Below, piece by piece: positions 52,594-60,767 of a DNA stretch of 64,000 bases (positions are counted from its first letter, which is position 1; every line of letters begins with the position of its first letter). Below the pieces are notes generated by a model. That model had not been told where the DNA came from, did no database searches, and was given only the letters and a program-made list of their open reading frames with translations. Origin of the DNA: Streptomyces qinzhouensis (lineage in GTDB: Bacteria > Actinomycetota > Actinomycetes > Streptomycetales > Streptomycetaceae); contig NZ_CP042266.1 of NCBI RefSeq assembly GCF_007856155.1, forward strand, positions 4,898,001 through 4,962,000, read 5' to 3'. The position numbers and the translations under genes were made by a program.

Positions 52594-52605
52594 CTACGCG
52601 CGTAG
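52594..52605. promoter_or_regulatory. deoD: nucleoside operator CTACGCGCGTAG, deoD promoter
   Basis: An exact copy of the palindrome covers the -35 position of the deoD promoter, 12 bp from its -10 box, the same distance as at add. Confidence 0.85.
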
Positions 52606-52689
52606 ATGATGGAGGTACGGACACCCGGATCGTTGTCTTGTCGTTTCCGACGAACGGGTGACGCGCAGGTGACGAACGGGTGGCCGCGG

Positions 52690-53127
52690 TCAGCAGGGGC
52701 GCTTGCGCAGCTCCATCACATAGTCGTGCGGCGCGCCCGCCGACTCCGCCGCGTCGGCGATCTCCCCCAGATAGCGGGCCGACGGCAGACCGCCCTCGTA
52801 GCCGTTGAGCACATACACCCAGGCCGGCTCCTCGCCGTCCAGGGTGTGCACCCGCACCCGCATCCGCCGGTAGATGTCGAGACCGACACCCTCCCAGCGG
52901 TCCATCGAGTCCTCGTCCATCGGGGCGATGTCGTACAGCGCGACGAAGACCTGTGAGCGCGGGGCCTCCACGATCGTGGAAAGCGCCCCCTCCCAGCCCA
53001 TCTGCTCGCCGCCGAACGTCAGCCGCCAGCCGTTCAGCCAGCCCGTACCGCGCAGCGGGGAGTGCGGGGCGCGGCGGGTCATCAGCCGCGCGTCGAGGTT
53101 GCCGGCGTACGCGGCGTAGAGCGACAT
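52690..53127 (-). CDS. gamma-glutamylcyclotransferase-like protein
   Basis: This 145-residue protein has the N-terminal [14 protein letters not shown], the Tyr-x-x-Asn/Gly substrate loop of GGCT-fold proteins (usually YGSN). It continues with [17 protein letters not shown] and [21 protein letters not shown], where the conserved Glu and the LD/MD-x-x-E motif of the fold lie, and a tail with [17 protein letters not shown]. Such proteins cyclise gamma-glutamyl amines or act as small-molecule hydrolases. Start ATG at 53127. It lies downstream of the deoD promoter region on the same strand as deoD but is not part of that operon. Confidence 0.75.
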   Translation of the reverse strand: MSLYAAYAGNLDARLMTRRAPHSPLRGTGWLNGWRLTFGGEQMGWEGALSTIVEAPRSQVFVALYDIAPMDEDSMDRWEGVGLDIYRRMRVRVHTLDGEEPAWVYVLNGYEGGLPSARYLGEIADAAESAGAPHDYVMELRKRPC

Positions 53128-53608
53128 GGGTTCGAGGGTACGGGAGGGGCACGGGTGGCCGCTTTTCCGAACGCGGAAGCCGGGCTTCCCGTACGGCTCA
53201 GGAGCTTCGCCCGGACCGGATCTCCGGTACGGCCCCGGAGCCTCCTCCGCACCGGTCTTCGGTACGGCCCCGGGGCCCGCCCGGACCGGCCTCCAGGTCC
53301 GCGCCAGGTCCGCGCCAAGTCCGCTGCGAGTCTGCTCCAAGACCGCTCGCAAGACCGCTCCGGGACCCCGCCCGCGGGTCCCGCCGCCGGGCTCTCCCGG
53401 GGCCGTTCCAGGGCGTTCCCGGGCCTTTCCGGCAGCCGCCGGCCCACCCCCGCGGCAATCCGTGGCCCGGGCACCGAGCAGGTTGAAGCGTGCGGGACAA
53501 TGGGGTACGTACTCCAGTCCGGCGGGACGCACGACGGGGCCCGCCCGGCAGGCGCACCGGCCCACCCACCCGTACCCGGCAGCAACGAGAGCGCGAGGCG
53601 TAACCCCA
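53128..53608. other. intergenic region with short imperfect repeats, no gene seen
   Basis: The 481 bases carry many short repeats: CCGGTACGGCCCCGG and TTCGGTACGGCCCCGG around 53225-53275, then GTCCGCGCCA pairs and AAGACCGCT pairs at 53305-53365. No reading frame has convincing composition. The promoter of lpdA must lie near the end. Confidence 0.45.
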
Positions 53609-55048
53609 GTGACCCGGATCGTGATCATCGGCGGCGGACCCGGCGGATACGAGGCGGCCCTGGCGGGCGCCCAACTCGGCGCGGAGGTGACCGTCGTCGA
53701 CTGCGACGGCCTCGGCGGCGCGTCCGTCCTGACCGACTGCGTGCCCTCGAAGACCCTCATCGCGACCGCCGAGGTGATGACCACCTTCGACTCGTCGTAC
53801 GAGGAACTCGGCATCATCATCGCCGACGACACCCCGCCCCTGGAGCAGTCCGCCCGGGTCACCGGCGTCGACCTCGGCAAGGTCAACCGGCGGGTGAAGC
53901 GCCTCGCGCTCGCCCAGTCCCACGACATCACCGCCTCCGTCACCCGCGCGGGCGCCCGGGTGCTGCGCGGCCGGGGCAAGCTGGAGGGCCGGCAGGCCGC
54001 GGACGGCTCCCGTACGGTCGTCGTCACCGCGGCCGACGGCACCGAGGAGCGGCTCACCGCCGACGCCGTGCTGATCGCCACCGGCGGCCACCCGCGCGAG
54101 ATCCCCGACGCCCTCCCCGACGGCGAGCGGATCCTCAACTGGACCCAGGTCTACGACCTCGACGAACTCCCCGAGGAACTGATCGTCGTCGGCTCCGGCG
54201 TCACCGGTGCCGAGTTCGCCGGCGCCTACCAGGCGCTCGGCTCCCGGGTCACCCTGGTCTCCTCCCGCGACCGGGTGCTCCCGGGCGAGGACCCCGACGC
54301 CGCCGCCGTCCTGGAGGACGTCTTCCGGCGCCGCGGCATGAACGTCATGGCCCGCTCCCGCGCCGAGTCCGCCAAACGCGTCGGCGACCGCGTGGAGGTC
54401 ACCCTCGCCGACGGCCGGGTCATCTCCGGTACGCACTGCCTCATGGCGGTCGGTGCCATCCCCAACACCGCGGGCATGGGCCTGGAGGAGGCGGGCGTAC
54501 GGCTCAAGGACTCCGGCCACATCCTGACCGACAAGGTCTCCCGTACCAGCGCTCCCGGCGTCTACGCGGCCGGAGACGTCACCGGTATCTTCGCCCTCGC
54601 GTCGGTGGCCGCCATGCAGGGCCGGATCGCGATGTACCACTTCCTCGGGGACGCGGTGCAGCCGCTGAACCTGAAGACGGTGTCGTCGAACGTCTTCACC
54701 GACCCCGAGATCGCGACCGTCGGCTACACCCAGGCGGATGTGGACGCCGGGCTGATCGACGCCCGGGTGGTCAAGCTGCCGCTGCTGCGCAACGCCCGCG
54801 CGAAGATGCAGGGCATCCGGGACGGCTTCGTCAAGATCTTCTGCCGGCCGGGCACCGGGATCGTGGTCGGCGGCTGTGTCGTCGCCCCCCGTGCCAGTGA
54901 ACTGATTCACCCGATTTCGATCGCGGTCGACAACAATCTGACCGTCGAGCAGATCGCCAACGCGTTCACCGTCTACCCGTCGCTGTCGGGGTCGATCGCG
55001 GAGGTCGCGCGGCAGCTCCACACCCGCAAGGTATCGGGCGAGAGCTGA
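53609..55048 (+). CDS. lpdA: NAD(P)H-quinone dehydrogenase LpdA-like flavoprotein
   Basis: This 479-residue protein of the lipoamide dehydrogenase family has the FAD-binding GGGPGGYEAALAGA at 8-21, a second nucleotide-binding loop VVGSGVTGAEFAGAYQALG near 195, and the FAD-contacting GVYAAGDVTG near 310. The redox-disulfide site reads GGASVLTDCVPSK (36-48): Ser39 replaces the first Cys, so the enzyme cannot act on lipoamide. The same change occurs in M. tuberculosis LpdA (Rv3303c), which reduces quinones with NAD(P)H. The C-terminal HPISIAVDNNLTVEQI also departs from true lipoamide dehydrogenases. The GTG at 53609 is the start; GAGGCG upstream is a weak site. Confidence 0.88.
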   Translation: MTRIVIIGGGPGGYEAALAGAQLGAEVTVVDCDGLGGASVLTDCVPSKTLIATAEVMTTFDSSYEELGIIIADDTPPLEQSARVTGVDLGKVNRRVKRLALAQSHDITASVTRAGARVLRGRGKLEGRQAADGSRTVVVTAADGTEERLTADAVLIATGGHPREIPDALPDGERILNWTQVYDLDELPEELIVVGSGVTGAEFAGAYQALGSRVTLVSSRDRVLPGEDPDAAAVLEDVFRRRGMNVMARSRAESAKRVGDRVEVTLADGRVISGTHCLMAVGAIPNTAGMGLEEAGVRLKDSGHILTDKVSRTSAPGVYAAGDVTGIFALASVAAMQGRIAMYHFLGDAVQPLNLKTVSSNVFTDPEIATVGYTQADVDAGLIDARVVKLPLLRNARAKMQGIRDGFVKIFCRPGTGIVVGGCVVAPRASELIHPISIAVDNNLTVEQIANAFTVYPSLSGSIAEVARQLHTRKVSGES

Positions 55049-55215
55049 CGGCCTCCTCCGACGGGGCCCGGGCCGGGCCCTCCGGGGCCCGGTTCCGATC
55101 AGCATGTGACCGCCGTGCGGTCAAGTGCGAGCCGCCTTATACCACTTGTCGGCATAGCGCGAGCGCAATACTTGGCAATCGGTGCATAGAGCTGAAAACC
55201 GTCGGCGCGGCACGT

Positions 55216-55221
55216 TACTGT
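55216..55221 (+). promoter_or_regulatory. -10 box of leaderless DeoR transcript
   Basis: TACTGT ends 7 bases before the GTG at 55229. No ribosome site is present. No CTACGCGCGTAG copy is found here. Confidence 0.5.
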
Positions 55222-55228
55222 CAGTTTT

Positions 55229-56194
55229 GTGTTCGCTGCTGAACGTCGCCAACTGATCCTTGAAATGGTGCGGGCCAACGGAGCCGTGTCGCTCCGGGAG
55301 CTCGCCCGGGTCGTCCAGACCTCCGAAGTCACCGTCCGCCGGGACGTCCGCGCGCTGGAGGCCGAGGGGCTTCTCGACCGCCGCCACGGCGGCGCGGTAC
55401 TCCCGGGCGGATTCACCCGCGAATCCGGTTTCCCGCAGAAGTCCCTCTCCGCCACCGCCGAGAAGACGGCCATCGCCGATCTCGCCGCGAGCCTGGTCGG
55501 CGAGGGCGAGGCGATCGTCATCGGCGCGGGGACCACGACCCAGGAGCTGGCCCGGCGGCTCGCCCGGGTGCCGGGGCTGACCGTCGTCACCAACTCCCTG
55601 CTGGTGGCCCAGTCGCTGGCGCACGCCAACCGGGTCGAGGTGGTCATGACCGGCGGCACCCTGCGGGGCTCCAACTACGCTCTCGTCGGCAGCGGCGCCG
55701 AGCAGTCCCTCCAGGGGCTGCGGGTCTCCCGGGCATTCCTCTCCGGCAGCGGTCTGACCGCCGAACGCGGTCTGTCCACCTCCAATATGCTCTCCGCCAG
55801 CGTCGACCGGGCGCTCGTCCAGGCGGCCGCGGAGGTCGTCGTCCTCGCCGACCACAGCAAGCTCGGCGCCGACACGATGTTCCAGACCGTGCCGACGGAC
55901 GTCATCACCCGGCTGGTCACGGACGCCCCGCCCGAGCACGACGAACGCGCCGCGACGGAGCTACAGGCACTCGCCGACCAGGGCGTCCAGATCGCGGTCA
56001 CCGGCTCGCCGTCCGGCACCGGCGCCGACACCGAGCGGGGCCCCCGCCGTGACGTTCCGCTCCCCGGCCAGCGCCGCACCCGCGGCGGCGCGGGCCCCAC
56101 CCGCTTCACCGCGGCGGCGCTGGAGCGGGACGCGCTGGGCGGAGGCGGCGGAATGGAACGCAGCGCGCGAGTGGCGGACCTGCGCCGCCGGTAG
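55229..56194 (+). CDS. DeoR-family transcriptional regulator
   Basis: This 321-residue regulator has the DeoR winged helix-turn-helix at the N-terminus (RRQLILEMVRANGAVSLRELA then TSEVTVRRDVRALEAEG and LLDRRHGGAVLPGG, about 6-58) and the isomerase-like effector domain (AIVIGAGTTTQELARRL, VVTNSLLVAQSLA, VVMTGGTLRGSNYALVG, LSGSGLTAERGLSTSN, VVVLADHSKLGADTMF). The C-terminal 75 residues are an unusual Gly/Arg-rich extension. Regulators of this family respond to sugar phosphates such as deoxyribose 5-phosphate. It is the only DeoR-type gene in the window and so the best local candidate for the CTACGCGCGTAG operators, but no copy lies in front of it. Confidence 0.88.
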   Translation: MFAAERRQLILEMVRANGAVSLRELARVVQTSEVTVRRDVRALEAEGLLDRRHGGAVLPGGFTRESGFPQKSLSATAEKTAIADLAASLVGEGEAIVIGAGTTTQELARRLARVPGLTVVTNSLLVAQSLAHANRVEVVMTGGTLRGSNYALVGSGAEQSLQGLRVSRAFLSGSGLTAERGLSTSNMLSASVDRALVQAAAEVVVLADHSKLGADTMFQTVPTDVITRLVTDAPPEHDERAATELQALADQGVQIAVTGSPSGTGADTERGPRRDVPLPGQRRTRGGAGPTRFTAAALERDALGGGGGMERSARVADLRRR

Positions 56195-56236
56195 CCGGGC
56201 GCGGCCGGGTACGGTGTCCCGTCCGCCGGGGCCTGA

Positions 56237-57223
56237 TCAGTAGAACCGCCGATGCCACCGGCCGCTGCTCAGGTCGAGTTCCGAGTACGCGGCTTCGCCC
56301 GGGGTCTCGGTCACATAGATACGGCCCTCGCCCTCGGCGACCGACCACGCGACGATGTCGTCGCGCAGTGTCTTCGGGCCCTGTGGCGTCCATTCGACGA
56401 CGCCGCTCTTCGTGGCGGCGAGGAACAGCCGGCCGTCGACGCGGGCCATGCCGATGACGGGCAGGTCGTAGCGTTCGAGTACCGAGAAGCCCCGTGCCGC
56501 GGATCCGTGCAGGATCCGGCCTCCCCTGGACTTGCCGGAGACGAACACCTCCCCGGCCCCGCCGAAGACGATGCCCGACAGCAGATCGTCCGTGCCGGGG
56601 CCGTCGGGATCGTCGAGCCTGGTCCAGGTGGAGCCGTCGAAGTGCAGCAGCGTGCTGCCGTAGCCGACCGCGTAGACATCATCCGCGGCCCGGCCGCGGA
56701 CGGCACCGATCGGCTTGCCGATACCGGGGTAGAACTGCGACCAGCCGCGGCCGTCGAAGTGGTAGAGCACACCGCCGAAGGTGGCGATATGGACATCGTC
56801 GTCCGCGGTCCCCCAGATCGCCATCGGGTTGGGCCGCGCGCCGTTGTGCTCCTGCACCGGCAGCGCGACATGGTGCCAGGTCAGCCCGCCTTCCGGCGTA
56901 TCGAACTCCAGCCCCGCCGCGCCGGTGCCGGGCCAGGACACCGGGGCGCTGGTCCACACCAGGCCGGTGCTGCTCGCCGTCCACACCTGGCCGTCCGGCG
57001 AGCACCACAGCTCGCGGAGCGTGTCATTGGTGGCCAGGATGTTCTCGGCGGGTTCGTCGCTGCCGACGGGGCGCCGGAAGACATATCCCGCGGCACTGCC
57101 CGAATTGCCGGGCGGGTAGGTGATCAACAGGAAGTGCACCATGCCGCCGGTCTCCTGGACGACGACGATGTCCTCGACGAAGTCGGCGGTGGGAACAGCG
57201 GTGGGGTCGGCGGTGGCGGACAT
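56237..57223 (-). CDS. hypothetical beta-propeller-like protein
   Basis: This 328-residue protein is not recognised. The ATG at 57223 follows GAAGGAA. Repeating units are visible: MAIWGTADDDVHIATFGGVLYHFDG with GWSQFYPG, then RGRAADDVYAVGYGSTLLHFDG with TWTRLDDP, and two weaker ones (VFGGAGEVFVSG; VAEGEGRIYVTE). Alternating Asp-Asp-Val and Trp motifs are typical of BNR/Ycf48-like blades, so a beta-propeller of five to seven blades is likely. No signal peptide is seen, so it is probably cytoplasmic. The role is unknown. It is convergent with the DeoR gene. Confidence 0.65.
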   Translation of the reverse strand: MSATADPTAVPTADFVEDIVVVQETGGMVHFLLITYPPGNSGSAAGYVFRRPVGSDEPAENILATNDTLRELWCSPDGQVWTASSTGLVWTSAPVSWPGTGAAGLEFDTPEGGLTWHHVALPVQEHNGARPNPMAIWGTADDDVHIATFGGVLYHFDGRGWSQFYPGIGKPIGAVRGRAADDVYAVGYGSTLLHFDGSTWTRLDDPDGPGTDDLLSGIVFGGAGEVFVSGKSRGGRILHGSAARGFSVLERYDLPVIGMARVDGRLFLAATKSGVVEWTPQGPKTLRDDIVAWSVAEGEGRIYVTETPGEAAYSELDLSSGRWHRRFY

Positions 57224-57310
57224 CGGAGTTCCTTCCTCGCGCCGGGGTGACGGCCCGGCTGCCGCGCGGCATGACATGGGCCGCTGCTCTTCCCCTGCCC
57301 TTCCCCGGGT

Positions 57311-57355
57311 GCGGGAAGGCCCGCCAAGTCCTGATGACCTGGCGGGCCTTCCCGC
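57311..57355 (-). terminator. terminator of accA2
   Basis: A perfect 16-bp stem, GCGGGAAGGCCCGCCA (57311-57326) and TGGCGGGCCTTCCCGC (57340-57355), lies 38 bp beyond the accA2 stop. Confidence 0.8.
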
Positions 57356-57392
57356 GTTCCCACGGGCCGGGGCGCACGCCCCCGGCCCGGTG

Positions 57393-59147
57393 TCAGTCCT
57401 TGATCTCGCAGATCATCGCGCCCGACGAGATCGCCGCGCCGACCTCCGCGCTCAGGCCCTTCACGGTGCCCGCGCGGTGGGCGTTCAGGGGCTGCTCCAT
57501 CTTCATGGCCTCCAGGACCACGATCAGGTCACCCTCGTTGACCTCCTGGCCCTCCTCGACCGCGACCTTCACGATCGTGCCCTGCATGGGCGAGGCGAGG
57601 GTGTCGCCGGAGGCGGTCGCGGAGGAGCGCTTGGCGGCCCGGCGCTTGGGCTTCGCCCCGGCCGCCAGGCCCGTACGGGCCAGGGTCATGCCGAGATGGG
57701 CCGGGAGGGAGACCTCCAGACGCTTGCCGCCGACCTCGACAACCACCGTCTCGCGATCCGGCTCCTCCTCCGCCTCGGCGTCGGCGGGCGCGGCGAACGC
57801 GGGGATCTCATTGACGAACTCGGTCTCGATCCAGCGGGTGTGCACCCGGAAGGGGTCGCTGGTGAAGGCCGGGTCGACGACAACCGCACGGTGGAACGGG
57901 ATGGCCGTCGCCATGCCCTCGACCTGGAACTCGGCGAGGGCGCGGGCCGCCCGCTGGAGCGCCTGCTCCCTCGTCGCGCCGGTGATGACCAGCTTGGCCA
58001 GGAGGGAGTCCCAGGCCGGGCCGATGACACTGCCGGACTCGACGCCCGCGTCCAGCCGGACACCGGGGCCGGCCGGCGGGTCGAAGAGGGTGACCGTGCC
58101 GGGCGCCGGGAGGAAGTTGCGGCCGGGGTCCTCGCCGTTGATCCGGAACTCGAAGGAGTGACCGCGGATCGCCGGGTCGTCGTAGCCCAGCTCCTCGCCG
58201 TCGGCGATCCGGAACATCTCACGGACCAGGTCGAGACCGGTGACCTCCTCGGTGACCGGGTGCTCCACCTGGAGACGGGTGTTGACCTCCAGGAAGGAGA
58301 TCGTGCCGTCGACGCCCACGAGGAACTCGACCGTGCCCGCGCCGACGTAACCGGCCTCCTTGAGGATGGCCTTGGACGCGCGGTACAGCTCGGCGTTCTG
58401 CTCGTCCGTCAGGAACGGCGCCGGGGCCTCCTCGACCAGCTTCTGGTGGCGGCGCTGGAGGGAGCAGTCACGGGTCGACACGACCACGACATTGCCGTGC
58501 TGGTCGGCCAGGCACTGGGTCTCCACATGCCGCGGCTTGTCCAGATACCGCTCGACGAAGCATTCGCCCCGGCCGAACGCGGCGACCGCCTCGCGGACCG
58601 CGGAGTCGTAGAGCTCCGGCACCTCTTCGAGGGTGCGGGCCACCTTCAGACCGCGGCCGCCACCGCCGAACGCCGCCTTGATGGCGATCGGCAGCCCGTT
58701 CTCCTTCGCGAAGGCGACGACCTCGTCGGCACCGGACACCGGGTCGGGCGTGCCGGCCACCAGCGGCGCGCCCGCACGCTGGGCGATGTGCCGGGCGGCG
58801 ACCTTGTCGCCCAGATCGCGGATCGCGGACGGCGGCGGGCCGATCCAGGTCAGTCCGGCGTCGATGACGGCCTGGGCGAATTCGGCGTTCTCGGAGAGGA
58901 AGCCGTATCCGGGGTGGATCGCGTCGGCACCGGAGTCCTTCGCCGCCTGGAGGACCTTGCCCATGTCCAGATAGCTGGCCGCCGGGGTGTCACCGCCCAG
59001 GGCGAACGCCTCGTCTGCCGCGCGGACGTGCAGAGCGTCCCGGTCCGGGTCGGCGTAGACGGCTACGCTGGCGATTCCGGCGTCCCGGCAGGCACGAGCG
59101 ACGCGGACAGCGATTTCGCCTCGGTTGGCGATGAGCACCTTGCGCAC
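57393..59147 (-). CDS. accA2: acyl-CoA carboxylase alpha chain (biotin carboxylase + BCCP)
   Basis: This 584-residue protein has the biotin carboxylase domain ([20 protein letters not shown] at 3-22, the ATP-grasp loop [14 protein letters not shown] near 160-173, [24 protein letters not shown] near 275-298) and a C-terminal biotinyl domain with the acceptor Lys549 in EAMKMEQP. It is the shared alpha subunit of acetyl- and propionyl-CoA carboxylases in Streptomyces. The GTG at 59147 has GGAGGG upstream. A longer frame exists but starts inside the ribosome site. The beta (pccB) and epsilon subunits lie 1.4-5 kb away and the biotin ligase beyond them, so the whole system is close together. Confidence 0.95.
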   Translation of the reverse strand: MRKVLIANRGEIAVRVARACRDAGIASVAVYADPDRDALHVRAADEAFALGGDTPAASYLDMGKVLQAAKDSGADAIHPGYGFLSENAEFAQAVIDAGLTWIGPPPSAIRDLGDKVAARHIAQRAGAPLVAGTPDPVSGADEVVAFAKENGLPIAIKAAFGGGGRGLKVARTLEEVPELYDSAVREAVAAFGRGECFVERYLDKPRHVETQCLADQHGNVVVVSTRDCSLQRRHQKLVEEAPAPFLTDEQNAELYRASKAILKEAGYVGAGTVEFLVGVDGTISFLEVNTRLQVEHPVTEEVTGLDLVREMFRIADGEELGYDDPAIRGHSFEFRINGEDPGRNFLPAPGTVTLFDPPAGPGVRLDAGVESGSVIGPAWDSLLAKLVITGATREQALQRAARALAEFQVEGMATAIPFHRAVVVDPAFTSDPFRVHTRWIETEFVNEIPAFAAPADAEAEEEPDRETVVVEVGGKRLEVSLPAHLGMTLARTGLAAGAKPKRRAAKRSSATASGDTLASPMQGTIVKVAVEEGQEVNEGDLIVVLEAMKMEQPLNAHRAGTVKGLSAEVGAAISSGAMICEIKD

Positions 59148-59670
59148 GATTTGGCTCCCTCCTTGAAACAAGCCGAGTTTAGGGACTGCCGACACGGCCG
59201 TTCGACCCGTCCCCTAGGGTGAGCTTGCCCACACGGAGCGTGATTCGAGGCTCGTTCGAGTCGCGAAATCCCTTGTCGCACCACGGTACGACGGGTTGCT
59301 TCCTCCAGACAGTAGTCCCCGTATGTGGCGCAGGTCTCTGTCCATGGGGCCAGCCGAGTAACCCGTTTCTTTGTGGAGTCCCTACGAATGGCGGAATGAT
59401 TCTTTTCATTCTCCGAGGTGGGGCCGAGTGTGTCGCGCGATGAGGGGTGAGGAGGGGGTGAGAAGGGAGCGGGTGCCTTCGATGTGCCTCCCCGCGGCCC
59501 GGTACGGACCGCGGCTCCTTTCGGGCCGCGCCGTGCGGGTTCCGCCCCGCGGGCCGCTCCGGCCGGAGGCCGCCGTACCCTGGTCGCCCGGTCTACCCGT
59601 CAGGGCCCGGACGGCGGCCCGAACGCGGCCGTGACGGCGTAGCCCGTACCGTCACGACCGTGCGGACCGG
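59148..59670. other. intergenic region upstream of accA2, no gene seen
   Basis: This 523-bp stretch contains the accA2 promoter; on the minus strand TAAACT at 59176-59181 is a possible -10. A patch at 59340-59440 is less G+C-rich (GGAATGATTCTTTTCATTC). Reading frames here lack coding composition. Confidence 0.4.
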
Positions 59671-60300
59671 TCAGGTCCAGAGGTCGGTGACCGAGTAGCC
59701 CAGTTCCCCGAGGAGCGTCCGCAGCAGCGGCAGCGAGATGCCGATGACATTGCCGTGGCAGCCGTCGATCCCGTCGATGAACGGCGCCGAACGGCCGTTG
59801 AGCGTGAAGGCGCCCGCCACCTGCAGGGGTTCCCCGGTCGCGACGTACGCGGCGATCTCCGCGTCCGACGGTTCGCCGAACCGGACCGTGGTCGACGCGG
59901 TGGCCGAGGCGATCCGGCCGGTGGTCGTGTCGGTCACGCAGTGACCGGTGCGCAGCACCCCGGAACGGCCCCGCATCGTCTTCCAGCGGGCCGTCGCCTC
60001 CTCCGCGTCCGCGGGCTTGCCGAGCGCCTCGCCGTCCAGGTCCAGCACCGAATCGCAGCCGATCACCAGGGCGCCCGCGACCTCGGGACGGGCGGCGACC
60101 ACCGCGGCCTTCGCCTCCGCGAGCACCAGCGCCAGCTCGGCGGGGGTGGGGGCGGTCAGGGCGTCCTCGTCGACTCCGCTGACGATCACCTCGGGATCGA
60201 GACCGGCCGCGCGCAGCAGCCTCAGCCGGGCGGGTGAGGCGGAGGCGAGGACGAGACGCGGCGCGGCGGTACGGGGGGTGGGGGCGGCATGGGCGGTCAT
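59671..60300 (-). CDS. maf: Maf-family nucleoside triphosphate pyrophosphatase
   Basis: This 209-residue protein begins, after a short lead, with [19 protein letters not shown] (17-35), the Maf N-terminal signature. [15 protein letters not shown] near 82-96 holds the catalytic Asp, and GKPADAEEA and the late GFxGxD-like segment [16 protein letters not shown] complete the site. Maf enzymes hydrolyse non-canonical or canonical NTPs to NMP and pyrophosphate and are linked to septum arrest in other bacteria. ATG at 60300. It lies between the carboxylase genes, as in S. coelicolor. Confidence 0.92.
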   Translation of the reverse strand: MTAHAAPTPRTAAPRLVLASASPARLRLLRAAGLDPEVIVSGVDEDALTAPTPAELALVLAEAKAAVVAARPEVAGALVIGCDSVLDLDGEALGKPADAEEATARWKTMRGRSGVLRTGHCVTDTTTGRIASATASTTVRFGEPSDAEIAAYVATGEPLQVAGAFTLNGRSAPFIDGIDGCHGNVIGISLPLLRTLLGELGYSVTDLWT

Positions 60301-60340
60301 GCGGCCATCGTAGGCGGGGTTCGGCGCCGGGCCACCCCAT

Positions 60341-60469
60341 TCAGCGCAGGCCCACCACGATCATCCCCAGCACCATGGCCAGCGCGAGCAGGAACCCCGC
60401 GCGGCGCAGCATGGCCTGCGTCTCGCGCAGTTCCTTGGGGGGCTCGTTCTTCGGGTCGGACCACAGCAT
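60341..60469 (-). CDS. 42-residue membrane protein (MmpB-like)
   Basis: A conserved-looking small protein from the ATG at 60469. The first 24 residues are charged and helical ([20 protein letters not shown]), then one membrane segment ([17 protein letters not shown]) ends the protein. From memory, proteins of this size and place in Streptomyces are named MmpB, a morphogenic membrane protein; I cannot verify that here. The gene is easily missed because of its size. It sits between the epsilon subunit gene and maf on the same strand, so it may be co-transcribed with pccB-pccE. Confidence 0.7.
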   Translation of the reverse strand: MLWSDPKNEPPKELRETQAMLRRAGFLLALAMVLGMIVVGLR

Positions 60470-60531
60470 GCTCCCGATACTGCCGGTCCCGACCGGGGTT
60501 ACGCCTGAGTACGGGTACTCAACCCGTGGTT

Positions 60532-60735
60532 TCAGGAGGGCCAGTAGGTCCGCGCCCAGGCGCCGGGGCCCGGTGCCCGGCGGGGTGTGCGGGCCACCCG
60601 GGCCGGGGACGACCACTCGGAGGGCGGGGGCGCCGGAGGCCGCTCCGCGCCGCCGCCGGCGGCCCGGGCGCGGACCACGGCGAGTGCAGCGGCCAGCTCC
60701 TCGGGCGTCGGATTGCCCCGTACGATCCTGATCAT
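60532..60735 (-). CDS. pccE: acyl-CoA carboxylase epsilon subunit
   Basis: This 67-residue protein has the short N-terminal segment IRIVRGNPTPEELAAALAVV that is the hallmark of AccE/PccE epsilon subunits, then a disordered Pro/Arg-rich part ending in WARTYWPS. Epsilon subunits bind the beta and biotinylated alpha chains and raise the activity of the complex. It starts 32 bp after pccB on the same strand, so it is almost certainly co-transcribed with it. Length is normal for the family. Confidence 0.92.
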   Translation of the reverse strand: MIRIVRGNPTPEELAAALAVVRARAAGGGAERPPAPPPSEWSSPARVARTPRRAPGPGAWARTYWPS

Positions 60736-60767
60736 CGTGACTCCTCCCCCTCGTGTCGACGGCCCCG

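Noticed and set aside
59219..59634. Short frames between accA2 and maf
   Set aside because: Their translated products are Arg/Pro/Gly-rich or lack any start signal; composition does not fit a gene.
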